A model generated the notes under the pieces. It was not told the DNA's origin. It was given only the letters and a program-made list of their open reading frames with translations, and did not search any database. Source: Eucalyptus grandis (taxonomy: Eukaryota > Streptophyta > Magnoliopsida > Myrtales > Myrtaceae). Taken from it: 64,000 bases of DNA. Within the stretch, counting starts at the first letter, position 1, and each line of letters opens with the position of its first letter. The position numbers were made by a program, and so were the translations under genes. The stretch covers positions 2,356,001 to 2,420,000 of the forward strand of contig NC_052620.1 of assembly GCF_016545825.1 (NCBI RefSeq). Reading direction: 5' to 3'. Shown piece after piece: positions 35,780 through 47,753 of the stretch.

Positions 35780-36354
35780 ATGCTCAGATCGTCTCCTCCA
35801 CTAGACGCTCTCTACCTCTCCTCATCTCATCAACGTCTGCTCGCGAATCCACCCCCTCGCCGCGACCCACTGTCCCCGCTTGTCGTCCAAGCACCCCTTA
35901 GCAACAAATCTCACGCCTACACCCCCGCCGCTCGTTCCCTTGCGACGCCAGAAGCCCTCTGCAGTAGATCTCGAGCACCGACGCCTGAGGTGCTCTTGAT
36001 TTGCTCCGTCTCACCAGGAGCTACCATCGCCCCGCAACCTCAGCAACGTCGCACACCCTCTCCTCATCCAGCGACGAGCTGCTCGCAAATCCGCCCCCTC
36101 GCCTCATCCAAAAGCCCTCTGCAGCAAATCCTGAGCACCGACGCCTGAACCGCTCCTGCTCTGCTCTGTCTCACCAGAAGCTGCCACCGCCCCGCGACCT
36201 CAGCAACGCCGTGCGACGCCCTCTCCTCATCCAGCGACAAGCTACTCACGAATCCGTTCCCTCGCCTCATCCAGAAGCCCTCTGTAGCAGACACCTGAGC
36301 TGCTCGAGTTCGTCCGACGAGGCCCAGGACCACGAAGTGCGCAAAGAAGCATAA
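35780..36354 (+). repeat. Proline/serine-rich leader region of the Harbinger element with internal repeats
   Basis: C-rich sequence with open frames encoding Pro/Ser/Ala-rich peptides. CTCATCCAGCGACRAGCT...CCCTCGCCTCATCC occurs near 36063 and 36225 (period about 162 bp), with a diverged version near 35822. I do not recognise a protein. It is probably the 5' transcribed leader of the transposon. From 36360 to 37950 I see AT-rich sequence without a clear gene. Confidence 0.45.
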
Positions 36355-37957
36355 CTATCCATCTCCTCCCTTCTTTGGTTCATGCCGATTCCTCTTCTTT
36401 TGGCATGGGTTCGTGTGTTTTTTTGCGTATGAATCTTAGGATTGGAACTGGGTCTGCTGCATGTGGATATGAATAAGAGATTGGAGTTGGATTTGACGCT
36501 CGTGGGTATGAATAAGAGATGGGTAGATTCACCTGTCTTTGAATTTTCTGTCAAATGCCATCTCCATTTCACTCCAGTTTAGAACTTTAGTAACTTTCCT
36601 ATCTCGCCAACATATATAATGTAGAGTACATTTACAGATTGGTCGCAACTTTTTAATCAGTGATCAATCTCCAAAAAGGAGGGCGGAAAAAAAATTATTT
36701 CATAGATACTCCAGCAACAGCCTTCTCATCGTTTTTTGATTTAAATTTATACAATATAATAGATGAAACATTTAATCAAATAATGGAGATATATACATTC
36801 TTCAAAAGCCATCCAGCTGCAATCATGTGCCACTCTGTATCATGGACCAAGTGCTTCTTCTTCATGTGTTACCTTTGATTATCATAAAATACTGAATCCT
36901 GATTATTTTTGTAGCTACCGAAAACCCATAACATGGAACAGAGTGTTTGGACCAAAACCATTGTATTCATATCGGTTTGCAAATGTTGGTTGGATCATTC
37001 AGGTTAAACGCCCTTCCCGCAGAGTGTTCGGATCAAAATCATTGTATTTTGATCAATTTGCAAATGTTGATTCAACGTCTAATCCAATCACTTCACCATA
37101 CTTTTTTTTTACTAGACTATATTAAAATTGAGAGTGAGATATCGATCACCAACAAATTATATGCGGACTCTCTTGGTTTGGATTTAGGTTCAACCCAACC
37201 AAGGAATGCTCGAATGTGGAATTAGAGATCCACAAGTGATAATAAGGCGCTTGGAGGGACAAAAAGCACCAAGATATAATGGGACTTAACATTACATTTA
37301 TACATGTTGACTTGAGATTATTATTACAGTCGGAAGACCTCATTTTTTTGTAACATTTAAACATGTCCTTTGATGGGGTCAACGATGGATCAATTGCTAA
37401 ATGTTTGATGTTACGTCCATATATCACGTATAACTTTCGTAATGAATAAGACTTACTCTCTTTTTATTCCTTTTATTTTATAAATCATCTTTCATGTGAA
37501 AATATGAACTTCAGATATTTCAATAGAGAGCATGAAACTTAGAACACGGTTGAGTCATCCAAGCATATTTGTGTTCTTGCCAAAAGTGTAATTCTATGTG
37601 GCTGTTTATATTTGTGTGATGGATTATTTGACATCTCTATATAGAAATTTCAAGTCTGGCTCTTTAGAATGCCGATGATATAGGCGAATGGATTAATTTT
37701 TAGTGGAAATGTTCACGACTGGTTATTATGAACAAATAGATGGGGCATTGATTGGTGGGAATGTTCATTTTGCTTGTAATATATGGTTGCTTGTAAAATT
37801 TTATATGAGGATGATTCTCTTTTAATTTTCTTTGTGCATTTTGTTTTATTGATAGTCATAGAATATTGTATTGATGTGATAGCGATATCAAGTCTATGCG
37901 TTTGAACTGGTACACCAATTGATATGGCTCATTTGATGCTCAACTAGTTAAGGTTAA

Positions 37958-38834
37958 ATGACTTCCCACAAAGAGGTTTGTATGGCAAAGTGGACTAAGC
38001 CTTTGACCAATGAGCTTGTAAGCCTGTTGGTAACAGAGGTAACAAAGGGAAATCGCACCACTTCTACCTTCAACAAAACAGGATGGAATAACATACATAC
38101 CGAATTCAATAAACGGACAGGACTCCACTTTAGTATAATTCAGTTGAAAAACAAGGTCAACAAACTGAAGAAACGGTATAGTAGTTTCAAGAAACTTTTG
38201 TCACAATCTAGATTTTGATGGGATAATATAAACAATAAGGTTGCTGTGGATGATTAAAGTGTGTGGGAGTCTCACATCAAGGTATTAATTTACCAAGGTC
38301 ATTTTGTTCATATTGTATTGCAAGCTTTGATTATATTACTGACATCTGTCATTATTGTATAAATTCCAGAATAATAGCGAATGTGTTAAATTTAGAAATG
38401 ATGGGTTTCCTCAGTATCCTTATTTGTGTATCGTGCTTGGTGATACATATGCTACTAGGGACTATGCCGCAAGAAATGCAAAAGAAGTGGTAGGATATGC
38501 AAAAGAAGTGGTAGTGTCCTCGGAGAGAGATGACAATAGTGTTGACGATGGTGATGGTGGTAGTGGTTATGCAGTAGGTGATCCAGAGGAATTTGATGAA
38601 CAGCATATTGATGAGAAGGTCTTTATACCTAATACGACTACTACCTCAAATCATAAGAAACACAAGCATGATAGGACTCCAAATTCTAAGATGAGGAGGA
38701 AGAGTAACAGATATAATGTTAGTGACACCTGCAAAGCTATTCAAGAAATGATTAAAATCAGGATTGCTCAATCAACAAGTGGCTCTGTGACCTCAGATGC
38801 CCTATCAACTGTAGACTCTTGCTGTCTTAAATAG
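37958..38834 (+). pseudogene. Myb/SANT-like ORF1 of PIF/Harbinger
   Basis: The first segment (37958-38218) encodes AKWTKPLTNELVSLLVTEVT, NRTTSTFNKTGWNNIHTEFN and LKNKVNKLKKRYSSFKKLL, a plant Myb/SANT-like DNA-binding domain of the kind found in Harbinger accessory proteins. It stops at TGA 38216. A second open segment (38355-38834) continues with PYLCIVLGD, an acidic stretch (DDNSVDDGDGGSG) and KKHKHDRTPNSKMRRKSN. The broken frames show decay, though some boundaries may be introns. The protein normally helps bring the transposase to the ends. Confidence 0.7.
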
Positions 38835-39147
38835 CATGCCTGATTTAGAGCAGAATATTTACAACAAAGCTGTGAACCAATCATGTCTTAGTGCCACTTG
38901 GAGAGAGACTTTCATCACAATGCTACCTAAAAGGAGACGTGGATTTCTTGAATCTCTTTAAACGGATGTTGAGTAGTATGCTATGGATTTATATATTTTG
39001 TTTAATTCCACTTTATAACCTATGTATTTGAGATACTTTGGTCTTTTTATGATGCAATTATGAAAACTTTGTGACTATTGTTGATTATTATTAGATTCCT
39101 TACTTATATATTGTGTTTATCTTTTTTCATGTAAAGGCATAGGTAAT

Positions 39148-40544
39148 ATGGAGGGGAATGAAGGTAGCATGTATAGTGATCAAGTAGCAACAAGTGAATC
39201 GGTTGAACTAAACTTTGATGATTTTGATATCGATATTGTGATAGCATGGTTGAGCATGGTTGCGGTGGATATATCTATGCACTCGAGAGAACCTATTAGA
39301 GATAGCATATTGTCATGACCCAAATGAATGATGGAGGTTCTTCAAGGATATTCAGATAGAATATATGAATCTTTTAGAATTGAGAGACACATTTTTCTCA
39401 ACCTTTGAGATTTGATAAAGGCAAGAGGTTGGCTGAAAAATAGTCGATATATAAAGGTAAATGAACAAATTGGGATATTCTTATTTATGATTTGTTACAA
39501 GAACTCAAGTAGAACTTTATTCGAGAGATTCCAACGTTTGGGACAAACTATTAGCAAATACTTCACTATAGTGTTGAAAGCAGTTCTCAAACTTGCAAAA
39601 GAGATTATCGTACCACATTCCTTTGTTGTCCCAAATGATATTATTATGGATTCCAACCATAAACTTTACTTTAAGATAAGATTTTCATACATTCATTTAT
39701 AATATCGGTTTCATTTTATTGCTAATCTTATATAACATTAGTATTTGATAAAAACGACAGGATTGTGTGGGCGCTATTGATGATACTTATGTTCATGCTT
39801 CTATACCTTTGTCGAAGCAAATTATATTTAGAGGCAGAAAATGAATTACCACTTAAAATGTGATGTGTGTATATTCGTTTGATATGAAATTCATTTTTGT
39901 GTATGCTGGTTGGGAAGGATTTGCCAACGATTACCGGGTGCTATCAGCAGCACTTGAGACTCCTCGCTTGGAATTTCCTCGACCACCACTAGGTATTTTT
40001 ACTTGTTCTAGAATTTTCAAAAAAATTTTAAGATTGTATTGTATTTAGAAATCACTACTAATATATGAATATTTTGTTATAGGCAAATACTATGTTGTAA
40101 ATTATGGTTATGCGTCAATTATGAATTCTTAACTCATTTTAGACGTGAACGATATCATCTAAATGAGTATAGGGGTAGAGCAAGACAACCAAGAACAGCA
40201 GGAGAGTTGTTCAACTATAGGCATTTTCACTAAAGAATGTCATTGAGAGATCATTTGCGGCATTAAAGAATCGCTTTTTTATTTTGAAACACATGCCTGC
40301 ATTTGCAATTCGAAAGCAAGTACATGTTATAATTGCATGTTGTGCTATCCATAATTACATCCGTGATCAAGAAATGAGGGATAGAAACTTTTCCTTATAT
40401 GGAGATCCAGAGTACTCATTTGAACCTGCACAAGATGAGGTTATAGGCGATACATCGACCGAGGAGGAAACTGAGATGAATATACTTAGAAAAAGTATTG
40501 CCAATAAGATGGCAAGAGATCATAATATGCCGGAGATTCCATGA
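39148..40544 (+). pseudogene. PIF/Harbinger DDE transposase, degenerate
   Basis: HARBI1-like nuclease domain in pieces. DCVGAIDDTYVHASIPLSKQ with IIFRGRK then a stop (39762-39842) holds the first catalytic Asp. VYSFDMKFIFVYAGWEGFAN with DYRVLSAALETP (39868-39963) holds the second. KYYVVNYGYASI (40087-) is where canonical proteins read VDSGY. YHLNEYRGRARQPRTAGELF (40150-) and NVIERSFAALKNRFFILKHM (40238-40300) hold the Glu of the triad. The last segment (40284-40544) is PAFAIRKQVHVIIACCAIHN with YIRDQEMRDRN to the stop. Stops and frameshifts between segments mean it is inactive. The N-terminal helical part is near 39150-39700. Confidence 0.8.
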
Positions 40545-40559
40545 AATCGTGTTTTTAAT

Positions 40560-41347
40560 TTTTGTAATGTATTTCTATTATTTTGTATTTGGGGATTTAC
40601 AATCTTTGCTTTTGTAATGTGATAATATATTTGATGATTCCTATCTCAATTCTTGTAATGTGATGTTTTACTTAAGGATTTCCCTTATTTGTAATGGTCA
40701 TTTATGACAAACTCTATTACACTTCGTAAAATTCGCCAATTTTGTAAAATTTGCATAAATTGCCCAATACACTTCTTTGTGTTTCTTTCTAAAACGATTG
40801 CTTGATATCGTAAACCGTGGCGGTGATCGACGTGACACACTAGCATGCATGAAGGGGATTAGAATATGGTTGCCCATCTTCATTCTACTAGAGTTTCGGG
40901 AACCTTCTATCATGCTCAAGAGTAATGCATATTGATCTCTTTTTTCTATTGTATGGAGACTATTGATAATTACATTGTTTGACCATAATTGCCTATCTAG
41001 GTGGATGCTAAAGAATTTTGTGTGAAAATTTAGAAAATTTGATATTACAACTCTTACTTTGTATTTTTTCAAAAAAGGGAGACTTTACTAAAAAAACTCT
41101 TACTTTGTATTTGGGTTAATGGTTTCATAAGCATATGAAATTTGTAAGAATGGACATCTCATTTGCTCCAAAAAAAAGAAAATTTTGTTTTAAGAAATAG
41201 AAATTTTATATTGTTATCAAATGAATTTTTATTTAAAATAGAAATTTTGTATCGTTATCAAACATATTTTTTTCTCGAAACTCGTCAGAAATATAAATAG
41301 AAAAATCTATTTTTGTTCCGATAGCAAAATAGTTATCATGCGCTCCC
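40560..41347. other. 3' part of the Harbinger element, no gene
   Basis: AT-rich. A minus-strand frame of about 124 codons (40698-41072) has no recognised motif and lies in the transposon's 3' non-coding region. It ends with a subterminal inverted-repeat-like zone (AGAAATTTTRTATYGTTATC, twice, near 41203 and 41242). Confidence 0.5.
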
Positions 41348-41485
41348 TAAAAAAGTCCCACTCAAACGTTGTCGTGATACCATAATGAGATCCCCAATGC
41401 TTCGTAATCTCCTAAACAATGCAAGACAATTTACACACAAATCGTTCAAAAAAATTCAAGGATCAATGCGATATATATTAGAGGA

Positions 41486-41915
41486 TAGGAAAATTAACAA
41501 AAAAGTGTTAAAATCTGTTACAATTGTATAAATTCAATCCTAAATGTTTTTATTTTCTTGTCAATTGGATTCTAAACTTTTTGTATTCATATCAATTTAA
41601 TCCATTTGGTTAATTATGGCCGACTAGCGTTAACGTGGACACTAGTCGTTGTACATGGCCCGATCGGTTCTAACATGAATAATTTTTAATAATATTTTAC
41701 TTTTTTTTTTCAAATTTTTAATTTTTTTCTTCTTTTTTCCCTCCTAGCTGGAGGAAGATAGAAAGGAAAGAAATAAAAAGAAAGAAAAAGCAAAAAATTG
41801 AAAAAATTAAAAAAATATCATTAAAAATTGTCAATGCGTGATTAGCAAATTTAGGACTCAAAATCATGATTCCAATTATAATAGAATTAAGATTTTCTTG
41901 AATTAATAAAGTACA
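41486..41915. mobile_element. Fold-back MITE (MULE-like family)
   Basis: The left arm (AAATTAACAAAAAAGTGTTA...TTCAATCCTAAAT) and the right arm (inverse: ATTTAGGACTC...TTAATTCTATTATAATTGG) are inverted copies that meet at a CTTCTTTTTTCCC/GGAGGAAGA centre. The outer motifs resemble the ends of the MULE at 2698-7232 and the element at 54370-54882. Borders are approximate and there is no coding capacity. Confidence 0.6.
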
Positions 41916-42116
41916 GAGAATTCAGGACTCATTGCAAAAGCGTTTGTTCAATTTGAACCTCAGGAAAGTTTCAGAAAAGTGAGATACTGTCAACAAGACC
42001 GTCCAAGAACGGTAAGATACTGTCAACCCCTTTTCCGCGCCGTATCTCCACGGAACCATCGCGGCACCGATCAACCCCTCCTTCCGCGTCGGTTCGCCTG
42101 CCCGCCATCCCCTCCA

Positions 42117-42223
42117 TATATAAAAATGCACTCGATTCTCACTCTCGAAGCAATCCACTTCCCCATTCAGACATTTTCACAAACACGCCCAAGGCAAGGA
42201 ACTGAAAGACTCGAGCGCTGTCC
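42117..42223 (+). promoter_or_regulatory. TATA box and leader of SAG101 copy C
   Basis: TATATAAAA at 42117-42125, followed by the leader CATTCAGACATTTTCACAAA (42166-) shared with copy D and partly with copy E. Upstream, ATCTCCACGGAACCATCGCG (42044-) is shared with D (50490) and, in part, with E (63482). This is a conserved SAG101 promoter core in this array. Confidence 0.65.
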
Positions 42224-45200
42224 ATTGAGGCCCAGTCGTCGCCGTGCGTGACGCACCCAACTCTCCACTGCCCTTTTGCCGCCTAATGCCGAAGTGCCGG
42301 CTCCATTCTCACCCAGTTGCGTTTACTGATGATGCAGGTTCGAGAGCAGCGAGATGCTGGCGACTTTCTTGGCGTCGACGCCCTTCTTGTAGGCGTCGTG
42401 GAGGCTGTGCAGCTCCGTGAACTCCGCCGATCCGAGGATCTTCGTGGCGGACCGACGCGGGGAGGTCGGGTAGCTGGCGTTCTCGGGCGTCCAGGCGATC
42501 GACGGGTCGGAGCCGAGCTGCGGGACCCTGATGGTGCTGGGCGAGTTTGGATGCGAGCATCCGTTCTCGCCGTTGGAGTGCGACGGCGAGGGGACGGTCA
42601 AGGTGGACGCCGAATTCCTCCGTCTCTTACTGGAATTTTACCAGCGACAGGATTTCCAAAGTCAGGTACCCAGTCCTTTTTGCCTTGTTTATCTTCAACT
42701 TAGAAGACTGGCTATACGTGAATTTGTTCTTTTCTGTGGGTAATTATGTCACATCTTCATCAGTCGAACGTTGTCAACTTCGACGAAATTATGGTTTAGC
42801 TTCCAGTCATTCTCCTGATAAATTGATGCTTGTTTGTTGGTCACTTAAGTCTGTACCTATTATACGTGAATACGACGTCTTAAGAGCCCATTTACTTGAT
42901 TTTCAAAGCAGAAAAGAACCAAGATAATGGTGGTGGGTAGGAAAACGTACAAACATCTGCACGGCAGACTTAACTGTTGAGGGTATTTCAAAAGGCATGT
43001 GGCTCTGTGCATTTTCTCGTCTCACATTGCTTGCAGAGTCATTCTTTTTTTTCTCTTTTAACAGCGAGTTCATTTGATGCACTTGCTGACAACATGAAAA
43101 GAGTGTTGAGTTTGATGGCATGAGATTGCAATATTCCTTTTCACCAAAGTTATTATATATCTAATTTAATCTAATGCGATTTAATCTTTCAAGGCCTTAT
43201 CTGGAAAAACTCACTGCGAATTTGTTTTTGACTGGGAAAAGAAGAAAAAGAATGCATGATAAGATAAATAGGCCTTTTGTACATCCGCAAAAGATATAAA
43301 ATAAGGGTGTAAATGAGAAGAAAGCACTTGTTTGCTAATAACCGAATTCCACAAATCCTCCTACTAATTTGAATGGATTTGGTAGGATGTAAAATTTACA
43401 CAGAAAGCAAATTGAGATTCTAGTTCTTGATCTTTATGTGTGAAGGTGATGTGAGGCTGTTATTAATTAAGAACTCCTGAAAATCTATTGACCATCCCTC
43501 ATTCTGAAAATCCTGCTACTTATTTCTCGCCCACTAGAAAGCAGAATAGCAAATTCATCTGAGAGCAACAGAGATGCATCAACTATCAAGGTTTTTCTTC
43601 AGAAGAACCTTTTTTTTTTGTTGAACTTACCAGTAACAAAGAGCAGGACAGTCTTATCAGATTGTGCATGACCGCTGGAGACTATTTTGAGAGATTAAGC
43701 TGGTAGAGTAGATATATCCATCGGTCAGTTGTTGGACAACACTAAAATACTAATCTAGGTTATCCATGTCCTTCACATATCACATTCCTGGGCCATGTGT
43801 TGAAAATCTAGATGTAGTCTTTCTACAGAGCCATTATTGTATTGTAGTTTGTAGCGGTAAACTGTCGATATAGTAGTCTCCACAGTCCTTTCTATTTTTC
43901 GGGAAGTCAATTGACATTAGTCATACCAGCATATTGGAAGTAATAAATAATTGCCCTTGGGTCATGCATGTATTAAGTTTTCCTCAATTCTTGCTTTTGA
44001 TCTGAGAGTAAAAACCCAAAATCCCTAAAGCATTGAGCTGCTTTTTGTGTGCAGATTCAGGAATTTCTAGCAAAAGTTAAGATGATTATCCTCATAGGCC
44101 ATTCCTTTGGAGCAACAACTGCCTCTCTCACTGCTCTTTGGCTCCTCTCCCATCTCCAGCCCGTTGCTTCTCTCATCTCTGTCCTCGGCCTCACCTTCAG
44201 CACTCCCTTGCTCGGCAATGAGTCCCTTTACCGAGCCATTCTCCGAAAAAGATGGGGTGGGAGCTTCTATAACGCTGTCTCAAAGCTTGATGTAGTGCCA
44301 AAACTGTTCTTCGCTCCACTAACCTCCTTGACTCCTCAACTGCACCTGCTGCTTCAGTTTTGGCAAGACATTACAACTTCACCCAGTTTAGAACAGCTTG
44401 TTGGAGAACTGCGAAAACAAAATTTTGATGAGTTCTTCAGCAACATCAAGGATTGTGTGAAAGACGTCGCACAATCAGAAGAAGAGGGGAGGAACAATTT
44501 GTTTTGGCCATTGGGAAGCTACCTATTCTTTTCAGAAGAGGGAGCAATCTGTCTGGATAATGCAACGTCTATTGTTAAGATGATGCATTTGATGCTCGAG
44601 ATAGTCTCTTCAGCTTCCATTTTTGAGGATCATCTGAAGTATAGTTCTTATACGAGACTATTTTCTTCGCAATTCCTGGAAAGGATAAACATCAACTGCC
44701 TCTCCGAGTCAAGCCACAAAGCTAATGTCTTCTTGGCATTACAATCCTCAGGAATAGATCCACAGGTAATTAAATGCTTCTCAAATCCACACGAGACACT
44801 ATCTTCTTGGCTTTCTAATCCGGCTCAAAAGTATAGTCTATCAATGCCCTTATTTTGAGGAAGGATTTTCTTGGAACAACGGCAGAACTCTGTCTCACTC
44901 TCTAATACAAGTGCACCCAGAATGATGTAAACTTATACTAAGACATCCTTTTGGTAATTGCTGAATGATAAGTTCTTAGTCTTCACTTTGTGGGTTGTAT
45001 CTTTAATCCCTGGGCAGGATGACAATATTTCAAAAACAACTAAAGATTGCCTACAGAAGGCTCGGCATATGGGATGCTCACCGAACCTGAACAGTGCTCA
45101 TCTGGCTATCAGACTATCTAAGATAATGCCCTGCAGGACACAACTTGAGTGGTACAAGGCATGCTGCGACGAGTCCAAGGATCAACTTGGGTATTACAAC

Positions 45201-45825
45201 ACATTCAAGATATTTGAAGCATCTAGGAGGGAGTCCATTGTCGACTTGAACCTGTTCTTATTTGCTGCATTCTGGGATGATGTCATGCGCATGGCAGAAC
45301 AAAATAAACTCTCACGTGATTTCCACTGCATGTCCAATTGGATTGATGCGTCGTATTTATATGGGCTCCTTGCCAAGCGATTGGAAATTACTCACTATTA
45401 CCATCGTGGTATGCACTGGAAGGATGGAATGGAAGGAATAGGAAATTCCAGATTTTAGACATATGGTGGAATCAAATAATTGCTGTTGTGGCACAAGTAC
45501 CACAACAAATTAACAACAAAAGAAGTAGGAGCAGGTATGCAAGCTTGACTCAAGATTCTTTGTTTTGGGCAAGGGTGGAGGAAGTGAAGGACTGGTTCAA
45601 GATTGCAGAAGAGAATGGGACCTGAATAAGTCGGAACTGCTTTTGGCGATCAACAATGGTTTCGAGAAGTACGCAGAGGAGCTAATTGAAGGAAAGGAGG
45701 TGTCTGTAGATGTTCTGGTTGAGAACTCAAGTTACTGATTATGGGCTAAGGATTGGAAAGCTTTGAAGTCGAAGCTCCTGCAGCCACCTTCTGCTCGTGC
45801 TCTGAATGGAATGGATTGTGATTAA
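42224..45825 (+). pseudogene. SAG101: SAG101-like copy C, pseudogene
   Basis: Exon 1 42224-42243 begins ATT where B, D and E have ATG, so the start is lost. Exon 2 42338-42665 has TAG stops at 42390-42392 and 42471-42473, each one base from the sense codons of other copies. Exon 3 44055-44765 (711 nt) is fully open with GHSFG, KLDVVPK and FEDHLKY. Exon 4 starts at 45018 and is open with LEWYKACCDES and the EP core. It then loses one A (GGAAATTCC for GGAAAATTCC in A), giving a stop at 45456. A further stop (TAC TGA) lies near 45738, and the ancestral TAA is at 45823. Exons 3-4 decayed later than exon 2, or could be used in a shorter transcript. Confidence 0.85.
42666..44054 (+). other. Intron 2 of SAG101 copy C
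   Basis: Donor GTACCC, acceptor TGTGTGCAG ending at 44054. It is homologous to intron 2 of A and B and has no gene of its own. A minus-strand frame near 42903-43121 is conserved in A only because the intron is. Confidence 0.75.
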
Positions 45826-46050
45826 AGAAAAATTTATGACATTCATCACTATTTATGTGGAGATCATCATCTTTGGTGTAATCATGTTCAATGTAGACAA
45901 CTGCAGAATAAGGAAATGTCCAATGGGGAAGCTTCATTTATTTATTGTAGCAACACTACAGTTGAATTTGATTATTGGTTTGTGCCAAAAATTATTTGAT
46001 GTACGTAGTTCAAAGGATGCTCAATCCTACAATTGTACAGCATGTTCAGC

Positions 46051-46052
<2 letters not shown>

Positions 46053-46090
<38 letters not shown>
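46053..46090. repeat. CT microsatellite in copy C 3' flank
   Basis: 38 bp of perfect CT at the position where unit A has a CT/CCCTCT-rich stretch (12115-12158 and 12383-12409). Confidence 0.9.
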
Positions 46091-46094
<4 letters not shown>

Positions 46095-46829
46095 TGAGAC
46101 TCTACTAGCTCAAAGGATATCTGGGCTTTTAGGGAGTATTCTGTTTTCGGTGTATTATCTTTGCATTTGTGGAAAAGTCTTTGCTTGTAGCTTGGATTTG
46201 CATTTTGGCATTTGTCCGTCCTTTGATTGATCATTTGTATCTTGTATGTACAGACTTTTACAACATTGAGTCATTTGTCATGAAATTGATGGCATTTGAT
46301 TGATGCTGTTGTGCTCATGAGCGGTTTCAGGTTCTGTAGAGGCTCTGTGTGATTATAATAAGGTTTCGAAACTTTGTATGAAAGTTGGGAGAGTCATTTT
46401 CATGAGGTCTGTTAGTATAAATGCCCACATATCGGTTCCTTGGGTTCTTTGGGGAATCCAGAGAAAGCACCTCCCAAATTCTTGAGGGACAAGAAGATGG
46501 TGCCTGATTCAGATGCTCCAAGCCTTAAGGACACTGATTGTTTGCTTCAGTTTTTTGAATCAAGTTCCTATCTTAGACTTTTTGACCCTTTACCTCCAAT
46601 TACTTCTTACTTTGTAACTTTGTAGTTATGTTCCCAAGTGTCTTGTTTCTTAGTGAGACATCTGTTCCCTGACTAAATTCATGTTACTTATATGTCTAGA
46701 TTGGCTTGCAGTACAAAGCTTGTGGTTTTGACTGGAGCTGGAATGAGCATGGAGCACAGTATTCCCGATTATAGAAGGTTCTTTAGTTATGTTTAGAATG
46801 ATATTTAACATTTAGCAGACATTACAATG

Positions 46830-47450
46830 GATAGATATCAGTGATGGGTGGAAATATATCATTTTGGCGATGATTTGATATATAACAGTCACTGTTCTCA
46901 TTAATTTGTTATAAACTAATTATATCTAACACAGTTTAAGTTTTCTTTGATGGCTATTCTGTATCTTTTAATTTGGATAATTAAGTGACTGTTAATTACT
47001 GGAAATGTATCATTTTGCAGATGATATGATATGTAACAGCCACTGTTCTCATGAATTTTTTCTAAACCAATTATATCAAAGACGGTTTGAGTATTCTTTC
47101 ATGGCCATTCTGTATCTTTTAATTTGGATAATTAAGTGACTGGTAAGAACTGGAAGAGAGGATGCTGCATCGTTTTTCATGCCTTACACTAATCTTCAAT
47201 TTTTGCACTTTGCATAAACTTGTAGTATATATGGATAATTAATTGACTGGTAATTACTGGAAATATATCATTTTGGAGATGATATGATATGTAACAGCCT
47301 CTGTTCTCATGAATTTGTTCTAAACCAATTATATCAAAGACGGTTTGAGTATTCTTTCATGGCCATTCTGTATTTTTTAATTTGGATAATTAAGTGACTG
47401 GTAAGAATTGGAAGAGAGGATGCTGCATCATTTTTCATGCCTAACACTAA
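46830..47450. repeat. Tandem duplication in a sirtuin C intron
   Basis: A block with GGAAATRTATCATTTTG, GATGATATGATATGTAACAG and AGTATTCTTTCATGGCCATT occurs about three times (starting near 46850, 47000 and 47260; period about 150-250 bp). Units A and B have it once (13160 and 33315). Confidence 0.75.
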
Positions 47451-47735
47451 TCTTCAAGTTTTGCACTTTGCATAAACTTGTAGCATATATGTAAGCATGT
47501 GTGGTTGAGTTTGTATGATTGTGCTCTCATGTCAAGCTTTCATGCTAAATGTGACAATTTGTAATTTTGTCTCCACTGTATTTATGTTAGACTGTTTCTT
47601 TCATAGCTAAGACAAACCCTTCTAACTTTTATATGTTTTATGCAGTCCAAATGGGGCTTATAGCATGGGTTTCAGAACAATTACCCATCAAGTGATCTGA
47701 AGGCACTTGCTGGGATTTGCAGCTTACCTGACTGA

Positions 47736-47753
47736 CTCTCTCTCTCTCTCTCT
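47736..47753. repeat. CT microsatellite in sirtuin C
   Basis: About 18 bp of CT, the shortest allele of the tract found in units A and B. Confidence 0.85.

Larger units (their letters stand above)
35461..41347 (+). mobile_element. PIF/Harbinger transposon with both termini
   Basis: The left end is GGGTGCATGATAAC and the right end GTTATCATGCGCTCCC, an imperfect terminal inverted repeat. A 3-bp target duplication TAA lies at 35458-35460 and 41348-41350. These are standard features of PIF/Harbinger elements. It carries a Myb/SANT-like gene (ORF1) and a DDE transposase, both + strand and both degenerate. It inserted in repeat R2. The uninterrupted site can be seen in the other R2 copies (CATATTCTTAAGGCAAAG at 49920). 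Size 5.9 kb. Confidence 0.85.
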
